A DNA stretch of 64,000 bases. Origin: JAMQPK01 sp035937795 (GTDB lineage Bacteria; Acidobacteriota; Vicinamibacteria; Vicinamibacterales; JAMQPK01). Positions 34,387-42,390 of the stretch are shown here, piece by piece. A program made the translations under genes and the position numbers. The notes below the pieces were generated by a model. It made no database searches. It saw nothing but the letters and a program-made list of their open reading frames with translations, and was not told where the DNA came from. Every line of letters starts with the position of its first letter. The first letter of the stretch is position 1. The stretch is from the NCBI GenBank assembly GCA_035937795.1, contig DASZHO010000089.1:1-64000 (forward strand). Direction: 5' to 3'.

Positions 34387-35191
34387 AACCGCATCCGTCG
34401 GACATGCCGATGTGGCACAGCGAGAAGTCGTACTTCACGGGATCGTCGGGGTCGAGCGCGCGAAGCGACTCGGTTATTTCCGAGGCCATCTTCCAGCCGG
34501 GACTCGTGTAGCGCGTCAGCTTCAAGCAGCGCCCCACCCGCACTACGTGCGTGTCGAGCGGAACAATGAGCTTCGCCGGCGGGATGTTCGACCAGACGCC
34601 GAAATCGACGCCGTCCTTCCTCACCATCCAGCGGAGAAACAGGTTCAGCCGTTTGCATCCGCTTCCCCTGGACGGACGCGGAAAGAAATAGGCGACGCCC
34701 GGGTCGGGCTGTCGATCGCCGTACGCCTCGCGAAGATCTACCGACAGCGCCCGCCTCGAGAACGATTCGAGTGCTCCGGCTATGTCGGGGGCCCGGGCGT
34801 CGTAGCCTTCGCCGAAGAACCGCTCGATCGATCCGGCCTCGAGCATCTTTCTCAAAATGATCAGGAGCGCCACGAGATCTTCCCCGCGCGTCCAGCGGTG
34901 AATCAGCGGCCTGATCGGGGATGCGTGCCGCGCGGGCTCGAACGCGCGCACGAACGCCGCGGGCGCAGGTCCCATCAGCCCCACGAGCCGCTCGATGGAC
35001 TGCAGCACGCTCGCCACGCGTCCGAACGCCAGGGCCGCGGCACAGAAGCCCACGACTTCGCGATCGGCGGGGTCCGGGAAGCGCCGCACGATGTGAACCG
35101 GATCCGTCGCCGACTCTGCGTGATTGAAGGACGCATAGAGAGCGTCCAGCCGCTCTTTCAGAAAGCGGCGATCGGTACGCCGGACTTGCAT
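34265..35191 (-). CDS. TIGR02757 (DUF2400) family protein
   Basis: A 308-residue protein from the ATG at 35191 (an in-frame ATG also lies at 35200). Its start overlaps the 3' end of the upstream PyrE-like gene by 34 bp. Conserved segments are ADREVVGFCAAALAFGRVASVLQSIERL, PSRGSGCKRLNLFLRWMVRKDGVDFGVW, LIVPLDTHVVRVGRCLKLTRYTSPGWKMASEIT and DPDDPVKYDFSLCHIGM. The fold resembles a helix-hairpin-helix DNA glycosylase, and the Cys residues near the end (CGFN...ACPLRGFC) resemble an Fe-S cluster loop. Function is not established for the family. The Arg-rich tail overlaps the GT4 gene on the other strand. Confidence 0.85.
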   Translation of the reverse strand: MQVRRTDRRFLKERLDALYASFNHAESATDPVHIVRRFPDPADREVVGFCAAALAFGRVASVLQSIERLVGLMGPAPAAFVRAFEPARHASPIRPLIHRWTRGEDLVALLIILRKMLEAGSIERFFGEGYDARAPDIAGALESFSRRALSVDLREAYGDRQPDPGVAYFFPRPSRGSGCKRLNLFLRWMVRKDGVDFGVWSNIPPAKLIVPLDTHVVRVGRCLKLTRYTSPGWKMASEITESLRALDPDDPVKYDFSLCHIGMSDGCGFNRAKGDAACPLRGFCRPLRRGAAHGRGRRRASGRPSGRR

Positions 35192-35781
35192 AGCGGGCAT
35201 TGGTCGGCCTTGAAGTTCCCGGGGGCGGCATACTCGGCGAGGGCATGGTTCGGCGCGTCGAGCTTCACGAGCGCCTCGCCCCTGTCGTAGATTTCCACCG
35301 TCGCAACGATGACGGCACCGGCGTCCTTCGCCAGCGCGGCGCACCGCTCGAACGTCTGTCCCGTATTCCTCACATCGTCGGCAAGGAGCACTCGTTTTCC
35401 TTTCACGGCCTCGCGGTAGAAGCTCCGCAGCCTGAGCTTGCCGCCCACCCGATCGACATCAAACGGCGCAAAGCTGCACGGCGGGTGCGTGAGGCCGCGG
35501 CGGCTGTCGAGCAGCCCCGCTATGGTGTGCGCGAGCAGCGCTCCGCCCGTCACGGGACCGGCGACCACCTCTGTGGCGGCGATGACACCGGCCGGCAGGA
35601 CGTCGAGCAGATCCTGCGCGAAGCGCCAGATGGTCGACGGATGGCGGAGCAACTGATGCGGATTCAGATACACGGGTCCGTGATAGCCGTTGCCGTAGTC
35701 GAAGTGCCCATCGACCATGAGTACGTGGGAATCGCGCAGATCCCGCAGCGCCTTCTCTTTGATCTCATCCTGTCTACTCAA
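35158..35781 (-). CDS. Second PyrE-like phosphoribosyltransferase
   Basis: A 207-residue type I phosphoribosyltransferase with the PRPP motif VLLADDVRNTGQTFERC and orotate phosphoribosyltransferase-like regions (GHFDYGNGYHGPVYLNP, TEVVAGPVTGGALLAHT). It ends CPLCKSGVPI, like the pyrE product at 31854 (CPLCAQGIP). It is fourth in the pyrR-pyrB-pyrC run and overlaps pyrC by 8 bp. It could be a second OMP synthase or act on another base; two PyrE-type proteins in one window is unusual. Confidence 0.82.
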   Translation of the reverse strand: MSRQDEIKEKALRDLRDSHVLMVDGHFDYGNGYHGPVYLNPHQLLRHPSTIWRFAQDLLDVLPAGVIAATEVVAGPVTGGALLAHTIAGLLDSRRGLTHPPCSFAPFDVDRVGGKLRLRSFYREAVKGKRVLLADDVRNTGQTFERCAALAKDAGAVIVATVEIYDRGEALVKLDAPNHALAEYAAPGNFKADQCPLCKSGVPIAAF

Positions 35782-37090
35782 AACGCGCAGCTCCTTCGGC
35801 CAATTCGTTCACGTACACGGTGTGGCCACCGACGATCGTCGCGGCTACGCTTCCCCTGAGGTGCCATCCGTCGAACGGCGTGTTGCGCGATTTCGACCGG
35901 AACTTCGACGCATCGACCACGGTCTGCAGATCCGGAGCGAGCACGGTCAGGTCGGCAACCGCGCCTTCGGTGAGCGCGCCGCCGGGGATGCTCAGAATTC
36001 TCGCCGGATTCACCGACAGCAGCTCCACGAGACGCGGCAGGCCGAGCAGGCCCGGATGCACCAGCCTGTCGAGCGCGATCGAGACGCATGTTTCCAGTCC
36101 CACGATGCCAAACGGCGCCTGATCGAATTCGACTTTCTTTTCGTCGTAGTGGTGCGGGGCATGGTCGGTGGCGATGGCGTCGATGCTGCCGTCGACAAGG
36201 CCCTCAACCATCGCTTCACGGTCGGCGGTGCCGCGCAGCGGCGGATTCATCTTCACGTTCGTGTCGTAGCTGACCGGGGCCGCCAGCGCCTCGTCCGTCA
36301 ACGTAAAATGATGCGGTGCGACCTCGCAGGTGACCTTCGCGGCGTGGCGTTTGCCTTCCCGGACGGCCCGCAGCGATTCTGCGGCGCTCATGTGGCAGAT
36401 GTGCACCGGCGCGCCGGTCATTTCCGCGAGCGCGATATCGCGTTGCACCATGATGGACTCGGCAACGCCGGGAATGCCGCGCAGCCCGAGCGACGACGCC
36501 TGGTAGCCTTCGTGCGCCACGCCTTCGCCCTTGAGCGAGGGATCTTCGCAGTGGTCCAGCACCGGCATTCCGAACATCGCGGCGTATTCGAGCGCCCGGC
36601 GCATCAGCAGCGCCGTCCTCACCGGCCGGCCGTCATCTGAGATGGCCACGCAGCCCGCGGCTCGCAGCTCGCCGATGTCGGCCAGCTGCTCGCCGTTGGA
36701 CCCTTTCGACACCGCGCCGATCGGATACACGCGCGCGCGGCGCGCTTCGGCCGCTTTCTTCAAAATGAACTCGGTGACGCCGGCGTTGTCGTTGATTGGC
36801 GACGTGTTCGGCATGCACGCAACGGCGGTAAAGCCTCCGGCGACGGCGGACGCGACGCCGGTCGCGACCGTTTCCTTGTGTTCCTGGCCCGGCTCGCGCA
36901 GGTGGACGTGCATGTCGATGAAGCCGGGACACACGACGAAGCCGGCAGGCACGTCGATGACGTGCGCGCCATCGGCGGGAATATTCCTGGCGATTCGCGA
37001 AATCCGATCGCCGTCGATCAGGACATCGAAGGCGCCGTCGCGGCCGTTGACCGGATCGACGACGCGTCCTCCTTTAAGCAGCCGCTTCAT
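35774..37090 (-). CDS. pyrC: Dihydroorotase
   Basis: A 438-residue amidohydrolase from the ATG at 37090, overlapping pyrB by 17 bp. It cyclises carbamoyl aspartate to dihydroorotate. Metal ligands lie in GFIDMHVHLREPGQEHKET, the Asp/His in LDHCEDPSL, HICHMSAAESL, and the catalytic Asp in ATDHAPHHYDEK. This is the class I (PyrC2/PyrC' type) with about 430 residues. The classic His, Lys and Asp pattern is intact, so it is probably active. Confidence 0.95.
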   Translation of the reverse strand: MKRLLKGGRVVDPVNGRDGAFDVLIDGDRISRIARNIPADGAHVIDVPAGFVVCPGFIDMHVHLREPGQEHKETVATGVASAVAGGFTAVACMPNTSPINDNAGVTEFILKKAAEARRARVYPIGAVSKGSNGEQLADIGELRAAGCVAISDDGRPVRTALLMRRALEYAAMFGMPVLDHCEDPSLKGEGVAHEGYQASSLGLRGIPGVAESIMVQRDIALAEMTGAPVHICHMSAAESLRAVREGKRHAAKVTCEVAPHHFTLTDEALAAPVSYDTNVKMNPPLRGTADREAMVEGLVDGSIDAIATDHAPHHYDEKKVEFDQAPFGIVGLETCVSIALDRLVHPGLLGLPRLVELLSVNPARILSIPGGALTEGAVADLTVLAPDLQTVVDASKFRSKSRNTPFDGWHLRGSVAATIVGGHTVYVNELAEGAARFE

Positions 37091-38072
37091 GTTCCACCCC
37101 GCCCGCCAGCAGATAGAGGACCGCCATCCGGACCGCGACGCCGTTGGCGGCCTGCTCGAGGATGACCGAATAAGGGCCGTCGGCCACTTCAGACGCAATC
37201 TCCACGCCGCGATTCATCGGGCCGGGATGCATGATGATGACGTCGGGCTTGGCCCGGCGCAGCCGCTCGCACGTCATGCCGAACAGCGAAAAGTACTCGC
37301 GCAATGACGGAAAGAAGGTGCCCTGCATCCGCTCGAGCTGCACGCGCAGCAGCATCACGACGTCGGCGCCTTCCACCGCGTCCTCGACCGACGTCGTCCG
37401 GTGCACGCCGTCGCGCTCGATCCCCGGGGGCATGAGCGTTGGCGGACCGCTGACCCACACCTCTGCGCCGAGCTTGGTGAGCAGCTGCACGTTCGAGCGC
37501 AGCACGCGGCTGTGCAGAAGGTCGCCGATGATCGCCACTTTCAACCCGGCAATCTGCTTCTTGTGCTCGCGAATCGTGAACGCGTCGAGGAGCGCCTGCG
37601 TCGGGTGTTCGTGCATGCCGTCGCCGGCGTTGATGATGCCCGCGCGACATATGCGCGCGAGCAGGTGGCACGCGCCGGAGGACGCGTGGCGCAGCACGAT
37701 CATGTCGGGCGCCATCGCCTCGAGGTTCATCGCCGTGTCGACCAGCGTCTCGCCTTTCGCCACGCTCGAGGTCGCCGCCGCGATGTTGAGCGTGTCGGCG
37801 CTGAGACGCTTTTCCGCAATTTCGAATGACGTGCGCGTGCGGGTGCTGTTCTCGAAGAACATATTGACCACCGTCTTGCCGCGCAGCGTCGGGACCTTCT
37901 TGATCGGCCGGTAGCCGATTTCGCGCATGGCTTCGGCCGTGTCGAGAATCAACCGAATCTCGTCCGGAGTCAGATCGGCGATTCCCAGCAGATCTTTGTG
38001 CCGGAGCGTCGACACGGTCGACTGCGGTTGAACCGGCGTTTCGATTCTGGTGGTCATGATCGCGTCCTTCAT
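37074..38072 (-). CDS. pyrB: Aspartate carbamoyltransferase catalytic subunit
   Basis: A 332-residue enzyme joining carbamoyl phosphate and aspartate. Motifs: MFFENSTRTRTSFEIAEKRL (carbamoyl phosphate loop), HASSGACHLLA, GDGMHEHPTQALLDAFTIREH and MHPGPMNRGVEIASEVAD. Its ATG overlaps the pyrR stop (ATGA). An ATG five codons downstream is a possible alternative start. No pyrI regulatory subunit is adjacent; regulation is more likely through PyrR. Confidence 0.97.
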   Translation of the reverse strand: MKDAIMTTRIETPVQPQSTVSTLRHKDLLGIADLTPDEIRLILDTAEAMREIGYRPIKKVPTLRGKTVVNMFFENSTRTRTSFEIAEKRLSADTLNIAAATSSVAKGETLVDTAMNLEAMAPDMIVLRHASSGACHLLARICRAGIINAGDGMHEHPTQALLDAFTIREHKKQIAGLKVAIIGDLLHSRVLRSNVQLLTKLGAEVWVSGPPTLMPPGIERDGVHRTTSVEDAVEGADVVMLLRVQLERMQGTFFPSLREYFSLFGMTCERLRRAKPDVIIMHPGPMNRGVEIASEVADGPYSVILEQAANGVAVRMAVLYLLAGGVEHEAAA

Positions 38073-38611
38073 TGCGGGTGGTCGCTGTCGACGGCGACCT
38101 CGTCGGTTCCGTCCGTCTCTGTCAGCCGAACGTGCACGCTCTCCTTCAGCGAAGTAGGGACGTTCTTGCCGACGTAGTCGGCCTTGATGGGCAGCTCACG
38201 ATGGCCGCGATCGACCAGCACGATCAGCTGAATCTCCCGGGGCCGGCCGAAATCGATCAGCGCGTCGAGCGCGGCGCGAACGGTTCTCCCGGTGTAGAGC
38301 ACGTCGTCGACGAGCAGAATTTTCTGGTCGTCGATCGAAAACGGAATCTCGGTCTTCCGCACGAGCGGCTGCGGCCCGACCGCGTGCCGCATCAGATCGT
38401 CGCGATACAGCGTGATGTCCAGCGTGCCGGTGGGAACGGGCTCGTTGGTGATCTGGCGCAGAGCCTGCGCGAGACGCCTGGCGATGACGACCCCGCGCGT
38501 GCGGATGCCTATCAGGGCGACATTGTCGATGCCCCGGTTGCGCTCGACGATCTCGTGCGCGATGCGCGTGAGCGTGCGGCTCATCCGATCGGCGTCCATG
38601 ATCACAGGCAT
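38069..38611 (-). CDS. pyrR: Bifunctional pyr operon regulator / uracil phosphoribosyltransferase
   Basis: A 180-residue PRTase-fold protein. It binds a conserved stem-loop in pyr mRNA in response to UMP/UTP and has weak UPRTase activity. Signatures are MDADRMSRTLTRIAHEIVERN, GIRTRGVVIARRLAQAL and the PRPP motif ILLVDDVLYTGRTVRAALDALIDFGRP. It heads the pyrR-pyrB-pyrC operon, and its leader contains a matching PyrR-binding sequence (38732-38766). Its start overlaps a small leader ORF. Confidence 0.96.
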   Translation of the reverse strand: MPVIMDADRMSRTLTRIAHEIVERNRGIDNVALIGIRTRGVVIARRLAQALRQITNEPVPTGTLDITLYRDDLMRHAVGPQPLVRKTEIPFSIDDQKILLVDDVLYTGRTVRAALDALIDFGRPREIQLIVLVDRGHRELPIKADYVGKNVPTSLKESVHVRLTETDGTDEVAVDSDHPQ

Positions 38612-38730
38612 GGGGACCGGCTCCAGACGCAGGTCCGCGCGCCGGTTCCAATCGGGAGGGAAGGGAACGGCTTCCGAGCTGGTCTCGCTGGAAAACAGGG
38701 AAGGCGGAGGTGTACTGAGAGGATCTTCAT
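38602..38730 (-). CDS. Possible 42-codon leader ORF of the pyr operon
   Basis: An ATG at 38730 comes immediately after the PyrR-binding sequence and opens a 42-codon frame (begins MKILSVHLRLPCF, Arg/Pro-rich). It ends with TGA at 38602-38604, 10 nt into pyrR in another frame. The GAGAAGAG of the RNA element could serve as its ribosome-binding site. Overlap with the pyrR start would allow coupled translation. The peptide has no known homologue by eye, so it may be only regulatory or not translated. Confidence 0.4.
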   Translation of the reverse strand: MKILSVHLRLPCFPARPARKPFPSLPIGTGARTCVWSRSPCL

Positions 38731-38731
38731 A

Positions 38732-38766
38732 GCTCTTCTCGGCCTCGCCGGGCCGCTCTTAAAGAG
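38732..38766 (-). promoter_or_regulatory. PyrR-binding RNA element in pyr leader
   Basis: The minus-strand RNA has CTTTAA, then GCGGCCCGGCGAGGCCGAGA and AG. This matches the known PyrR binding-loop pattern (CTTTAA, then TCCAGAGAGGCTGAGAAGG in Bacillus) at most conserved positions, including GAGGC and GAGAAG. It begins within a few bases of the expected transcription start. It is followed by the leader ORF and pyrR, which encodes the protein partner. Confidence 0.75.
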
Positions 38767-38773
38767 TGAGGAC

Positions 38774-38779
38774 AGTATA
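38774..38779 (-). promoter_or_regulatory. -10 box of the pyrRBC operon
   Basis: TATACT on the minus strand, about 8-10 bp upstream of the PyrR-binding element. The matching -35 region falls inside the heptamer array and shows no clear TTGACA. Confidence 0.5.
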
Positions 38780-38786
38780 CAGGAAA

Positions 38787-38848
38787 AGTAAGAAGTAAGA
38801 AGTAAGAAGGAAGAAGGAATGAAGGAAGAAGGAGTGAAGCAAGAAGTA
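38787..38848. repeat. Degenerate heptamer array between pyrR leader and phosphodiesterase gene
   Basis: Phased units AGTAAGA (three), AGGAAGA, AGGAATG and further degenerate copies on the plus strand form a purine-only tract of about 60 bp. It relates to the arrays at 3191, 23756 and 50743, but here the sense strand of the adjoining minus gene is pyrimidine-rich, and there is no inverted arm. The tract lies just upstream of the pyr -10 box. Confidence 0.75.
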
Positions 38849-38851
38849 AAG

Positions 38852-40624
38852 CTATCGATCGTAGTAGGGAATGAACGTGATCGGCCGTTGCTCAGTGAAG
38901 GCCGGCGAGAAGATGTCGGTCCGCGCGTAGCCGTCCATGTCGCGCGCGACGGGAAGACCGAGGAAATACAGGACGGTCGGCGCGACATCCACCACCGAGG
39001 CGCGCGGAAACCGTCCCTTCGCGATCCCGCGGCCAAACGCCATCAGGAAGCCATCCGGTGCGCCTTCGTGGGTTCCGCTCAATTCCGGATCGCCGGCCGC
39101 GCGCTCCAGCAGACGCTTGCCGAGTCCAAGCGGCTCCATCCCGAATCCGGAGACGACCAGCAGGAGGTCGTCGGGCCCGAGGGCCGCCATCGCTTTGCCG
39201 ACGATGCCGTCGACGTGCGAGTAGTACTGCTCCAGCACCCGTCCGAACCGATCGCGTTCCAGGTCCGACACATCGCCGAATGCCCGCGGCATCGCATACC
39301 GCAGGTAGTAGTGGCCGACCGCGTCGATCCCGGGATAGCGGACCGCGGTGAATTGCGCCGGATACGACAGCTCCAGATCGTGCGCGATTTGCTCGGCCGC
39401 GGCGTCGGCTGCCACCGGGTTGATTGGCGCCGGCAGGCCTTCGGCCGACTGCGCTCCAAATGTCCGGCTGGCGGCCAGCGCCACTGGGGCGGTGCCGGGA
39501 GCCGCGCGCACGCGCGCCGCGCGCGCCAGGTCGAGGACGCCGGCCGGCGACGCCAGCGGCGGCTCGTCGGGGACCGACGCGAAGACGGACGGATTGTTCC
39601 GGCGAAGAAATTCGTCGCTCACGAGATATCCGTTCACCGTGTTGGCGGGATAGGTCACGGGCCAGTCGATCACGCCGGTTGTGATCCCGAAGCTGTCGAG
39701 CAGCTGCCACATCGAGCGCGCTTTTATGTCGGCCGCGGTAGTCGCTTCGACCGCCAGCAGACCAAAGCGGACGAGCGCCTGCGCGAAGCAGAAATCGGGC
39801 AGCAAATCGACCCGCGCGGTCGATCGCGGCACACCATAGCGCGCAGCCGAATAGACGCTCGTCTTGTACGGCAGCTTGCCGGTGGCGACGGCCGTCCACA
39901 CCGGCGCGGGCTGCGTAGGCCGAAGCGTGGCCAGGTGCATCACGGCGCCCGATTCGAGCAGGCGGCCGAAATTCGGCACGCGCCCGCTTGCCGCAGCGGG
40001 CGCGATGAAATCCATCGACGCGCCGTCGAGCAGAATCATCATGACGCGCGCCGCCGATGGTTCCGCCGCAATGTTGGTGACGGGCTGCATGACAGCCGCC
40101 GCCAGGCGCGGCGTTCCCACACCCCGCAAGACGAGCGGAACGACGAGCGAGGCCAGCACGAGCGCCCCGAAAACCGCAGCGGCAAGGCGGCGCCCGTGCT
40201 CCAGGATCAACTGGAGCAGCGCGACGGCGAGGCACGACGCCGCGCACACGGACAGCACCGTGGCGCCCGACGTCATGCGCGCGGCTGCATCCGGTCCGAG
40301 CACCGATCGGAATCCGCTCAGATTCAGCCACGTGACGATGGTCGCCAACGAGATGGCGAGCGTACCGAATGCGGCCAGCAGGCGCAGGCTGATCCAGCCT
40401 GGCGACCTGACTTCAACCGCGAGCAACTGCCCGAACACGATCAGCGCGTAGAAAAAAACGGTCGCATGCAGGCCGTAGAACAGCCACCACGTGAGGACGA
40501 CGGGCGCCACCGTCGCCGCATCGAGCCGCAGCCCTGGATTGAGTTGCAGCACGAGCAGCGTGACGTAGCCGCCGATCAACGCGCCGCCCACCAGCGAGTT
40601 GGTGAGCATGCGGAGGTATTGCAT
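38852..40624 (-). CDS. Membrane alkaline phosphatase-superfamily (type I phosphodiesterase-like) protein
   Basis: A 590-residue protein from the ATG at 40624. Residues 1-180 hold about six membrane helices. Residues 190-590 are an alkaline phosphatase-fold domain with a metal Asp in VMMILLDGASMDF, the nucleophile Thr region in PTQPAPVWTAVATGKLP, and later metal ligands (FTAVRYPGIDAVGHYYLRYAMP, DDLLLVVSGFGMEP, GTHEGAPDGFLMAFG). It resembles nucleotide pyrophosphatase/phosphodiesterase or phosphoethanolamine transferase-like enzymes; the substrate is unknown. The upstream ORF segment beyond the ATG overlaps pyrK and was not used. Confidence 0.8.
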   Translation of the reverse strand: MQYLRMLTNSLVGGALIGGYVTLLVLQLNPGLRLDAATVAPVVLTWWLFYGLHATVFFYALIVFGQLLAVEVRSPGWISLRLLAAFGTLAISLATIVTWLNLSGFRSVLGPDAAARMTSGATVLSVCAASCLAVALLQLILEHGRRLAAAVFGALVLASLVVPLVLRGVGTPRLAAAVMQPVTNIAAEPSAARVMMILLDGASMDFIAPAAASGRVPNFGRLLESGAVMHLATLRPTQPAPVWTAVATGKLPYKTSVYSAARYGVPRSTARVDLLPDFCFAQALVRFGLLAVEATTAADIKARSMWQLLDSFGITTGVIDWPVTYPANTVNGYLVSDEFLRRNNPSVFASVPDEPPLASPAGVLDLARAARVRAAPGTAPVALAASRTFGAQSAEGLPAPINPVAADAAAEQIAHDLELSYPAQFTAVRYPGIDAVGHYYLRYAMPRAFGDVSDLERDRFGRVLEQYYSHVDGIVGKAMAALGPDDLLLVVSGFGMEPLGLGKRLLERAAGDPELSGTHEGAPDGFLMAFGRGIAKGRFPRASVVDVAPTVLYFLGLPVARDMDGYARTDIFSPAFTEQRPITFIPYYDR

Positions 40625-40632
40625 GGCTCGAC

Positions 40633-40638
40633 TATACT
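40633..40638. promoter_or_regulatory. Shared divergent -10 box between phosphodiesterase gene and pyrK
   Basis: TATACT on the plus strand (7 nt before the pyrK ATG) is TATAGT-like on the minus strand (about 8 nt before the phosphodiesterase ATG at 40624). Only 21 bp separate the two starts, so both genes would be nearly leaderless if it is used. No -35 match is seen on the plus strand. Confidence 0.35.
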
Positions 40639-40645
40639 CTCGGAG

Positions 40646-41455
40646 ATGCCGCTGGATGTTGCCGCGGAGGTTCTTTTCAACACGCACCTTTCCGGCGATT
40701 ACAACGTGCTCGGTCTGGCCGCGCCGGAAATTGCCGCGAGCGCCGGGCCGGGACAGTTCGTGATGTTGAAGAGCGGCAACCGGCTCGAGCCGCTGCTGCG
40801 GCGGCCGTTTTCCGTGTTCGAAACTCTCGAGGCCGACGGGACGACAACGGGGCTTTCCATTCTCAACAAGCGGATCGGGCCTTCAACCACGCTTCTCTTC
40901 GAGGCAAGGCCCGGCGATCGGGTCCAGTGCCTCGGGCCGCTCGGCCGGCCGTTCGTCCCGGTCGCGCCGCCGGACGAGGCGTGGCTGATTGCCGGCGGCG
41001 TGGGTCTGGCGCCTTTTGCCATGCTCGCCGAGCGGTTGCGCGCCAGGGGCACGGCAGTGCGGCTCTACTACGGAGCGCGTCGCGCATCCGAGCTGTTTTT
41101 CCTGGATGCCTTCGAACAGCTCGGCGTCCGGTTGATCCTGACCACCGAAGACGGCAGCCGCGGCCTGCACGGGCGGGTGACGGCGCCGCTCGAGCGCGAT
41201 CTCGGCGACCGCGCCGAGCCCGTGAGAGCGATGCTGTATGCGTGCGGGCCGGAGCCGATGCTCGCCGCCGTCGCAAGGCTCGCGGCCGCCCACGGCCGCC
41301 AGTCACAAGTCTCCGTCGAACGCGTGATGGGCTGCGGTCTCGGCGGCTGCTACAGCTGCGTGATCCCTCTCAAAGCGACAGGGCGCGGCGCGCACTACGT
41401 ACGGTCGTGCATCGCAGGGCCCGTCTTCCGGGGAGACGAAATCGAGTGGCGGTAG
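40646..41455 (+). CDS. pyrK: Dihydroorotate dehydrogenase electron transfer subunit
   Basis: A 269-residue protein with FAD-binding (LEPLLRRPFSVFE) and NAD-binding (WLIAGGVGLAPFAMLAERL, YGARRASELF) lobes. The [2Fe-2S] Cys cluster is MGCGLGGCYSCVIP with a fourth Cys in YVRSCIAGPVF. It passes electrons from PyrD FMN to NAD+. The ATG at 40646 was chosen because the longer frame upstream is the antisense of the phosphodiesterase gene. It overlaps pyrD by 10 bp. Confidence 0.93.
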   Translation: MPLDVAAEVLFNTHLSGDYNVLGLAAPEIAASAGPGQFVMLKSGNRLEPLLRRPFSVFETLEADGTTTGLSILNKRIGPSTTLLFEARPGDRVQCLGPLGRPFVPVAPPDEAWLIAGGVGLAPFAMLAERLRARGTAVRLYYGARRASELFFLDAFEQLGVRLILTTEDGSRGLHGRVTAPLERDLGDRAEPVRAMLYACGPEPMLAAVARLAAAHGRQSQVSVERVMGCGLGGCYSCVIPLKATGRGAHYVRSCIAGPVFRGDEIEWR

Positions 41456-42390
41456 ATCTCGCGGTCGGGATCGGCGCGCTGAGGCTGGCCAATCCGCTCA
41501 TTGCGGCGAGCGGATGCTTCGGGTACGGCACCGAGTACGGCGACGTGATCGATCTCTCCTCGCTCGGCGCCGTTGCGGTCAAGGGACTCTTCCTGACCGA
41601 GCGCGAAGGCCATCCGCCGCCTCGCATCGTTGAAACGCCGGCGGGGATGTTGAACGCCATCGGGCTGCAGGGCATCGGCGTCCATCGCTTCATCGCGGAG
41701 AAAATGCCCGAGCTCCGCGCGCGCGGCGCCGTCGTGATCGTCAACATCTGCGGCACGACGATTCAGGAGTACGTCGAGCTGGCGAGAATTCTGTCGGACG
41801 TGGAAGGCGTCGCGGCGCTCGAGCTCAATATCTCGTGCCCGAACATCAAGGAAGGCGGGATCACATTCGGCTGCAGCGTTCATGGAACGGCCGATGTGGT
41901 GCGGAGCGTGCGCGCGGCGACGCGGCTGCCGATCATCCCGAAACTCACGCCGAATGTGACCGACATCAGCTCGATTGCAAGAGCTGCCGAAGAGGCGGGC
42001 GCCGACGCGGTTTCGCTCGTGAATACCTTTCTGGCGATGGCCATCGACGTGGAAACGCGGCGTCCTCGTCTTTCGAACATCGTCGGCGGCTTGAGCGGGC
42101 CGGCCATCCGGCCGATCGCGGTCCGGATGGTGTACGAATGCAGGCACGCCGTGCGTATTCCGATAATCGGCATGGGCGGCATCCAAACGGCCGCGGACGT
42201 GCTGGAATTCATGATTGCCGGCGCCTCGGCCGTGCAGGTCGGCACCGCGAACTTCTCCGATCCGATGATCTGGCCGAAGCTCGTCGACGGGTTGCGGGCG
42301 TATCTGGAACGCCACAACCTGAGGACCATCGCCGAGCTCACGGGAACGATTGACACGAGCGCGCGGGAAAAGGAATGGATCAGCTCCTAG
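41446..42390 (+). CDS. pyrD: Dihydroorotate dehydrogenase, class 1B
   Basis: A 314-residue FMN enzyme from the GTG at 41446. It oxidises dihydroorotate to orotate with PyrK as partner. Key parts are AASGCFGYGTEYGDVIDLSSLGAVAVKGLFL, LELNISCPNIKEGG (catalytic Cys of the class 1 enzymes), PKLTPNVTDISSIARAAEEAGADAVSLVNT and PIIGMGGIQTAADVLEFMIAGASAVQVGT. It overlaps pyrF by 16 bp. A long N-terminal extension is open but falls inside pyrK. Confidence 0.95.
   Translation: MAVDLAVGIGALRLANPLIAASGCFGYGTEYGDVIDLSSLGAVAVKGLFLTEREGHPPPRIVETPAGMLNAIGLQGIGVHRFIAEKMPELRARGAVVIVNICGTTIQEYVELARILSDVEGVAALELNISCPNIKEGGITFGCSVHGTADVVRSVRAATRLPIIPKLTPNVTDISSIARAAEEAGADAVSLVNTFLAMAIDVETRRPRLSNIVGGLSGPAIRPIAVRMVYECRHAVRIPIIGMGGIQTAADVLEFMIAGASAVQVGTANFSDPMIWPKLVDGLRAYLERHNLRTIAELTGTIDTSAREKEWISS

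Noticed and set aside
38819..40645. Long N-terminal extension of pyrK
   Set aside because: The frame upstream of the ATG at 40646 is the antisense of the phosphodiesterase gene; the 269-residue product matches PyrK length.
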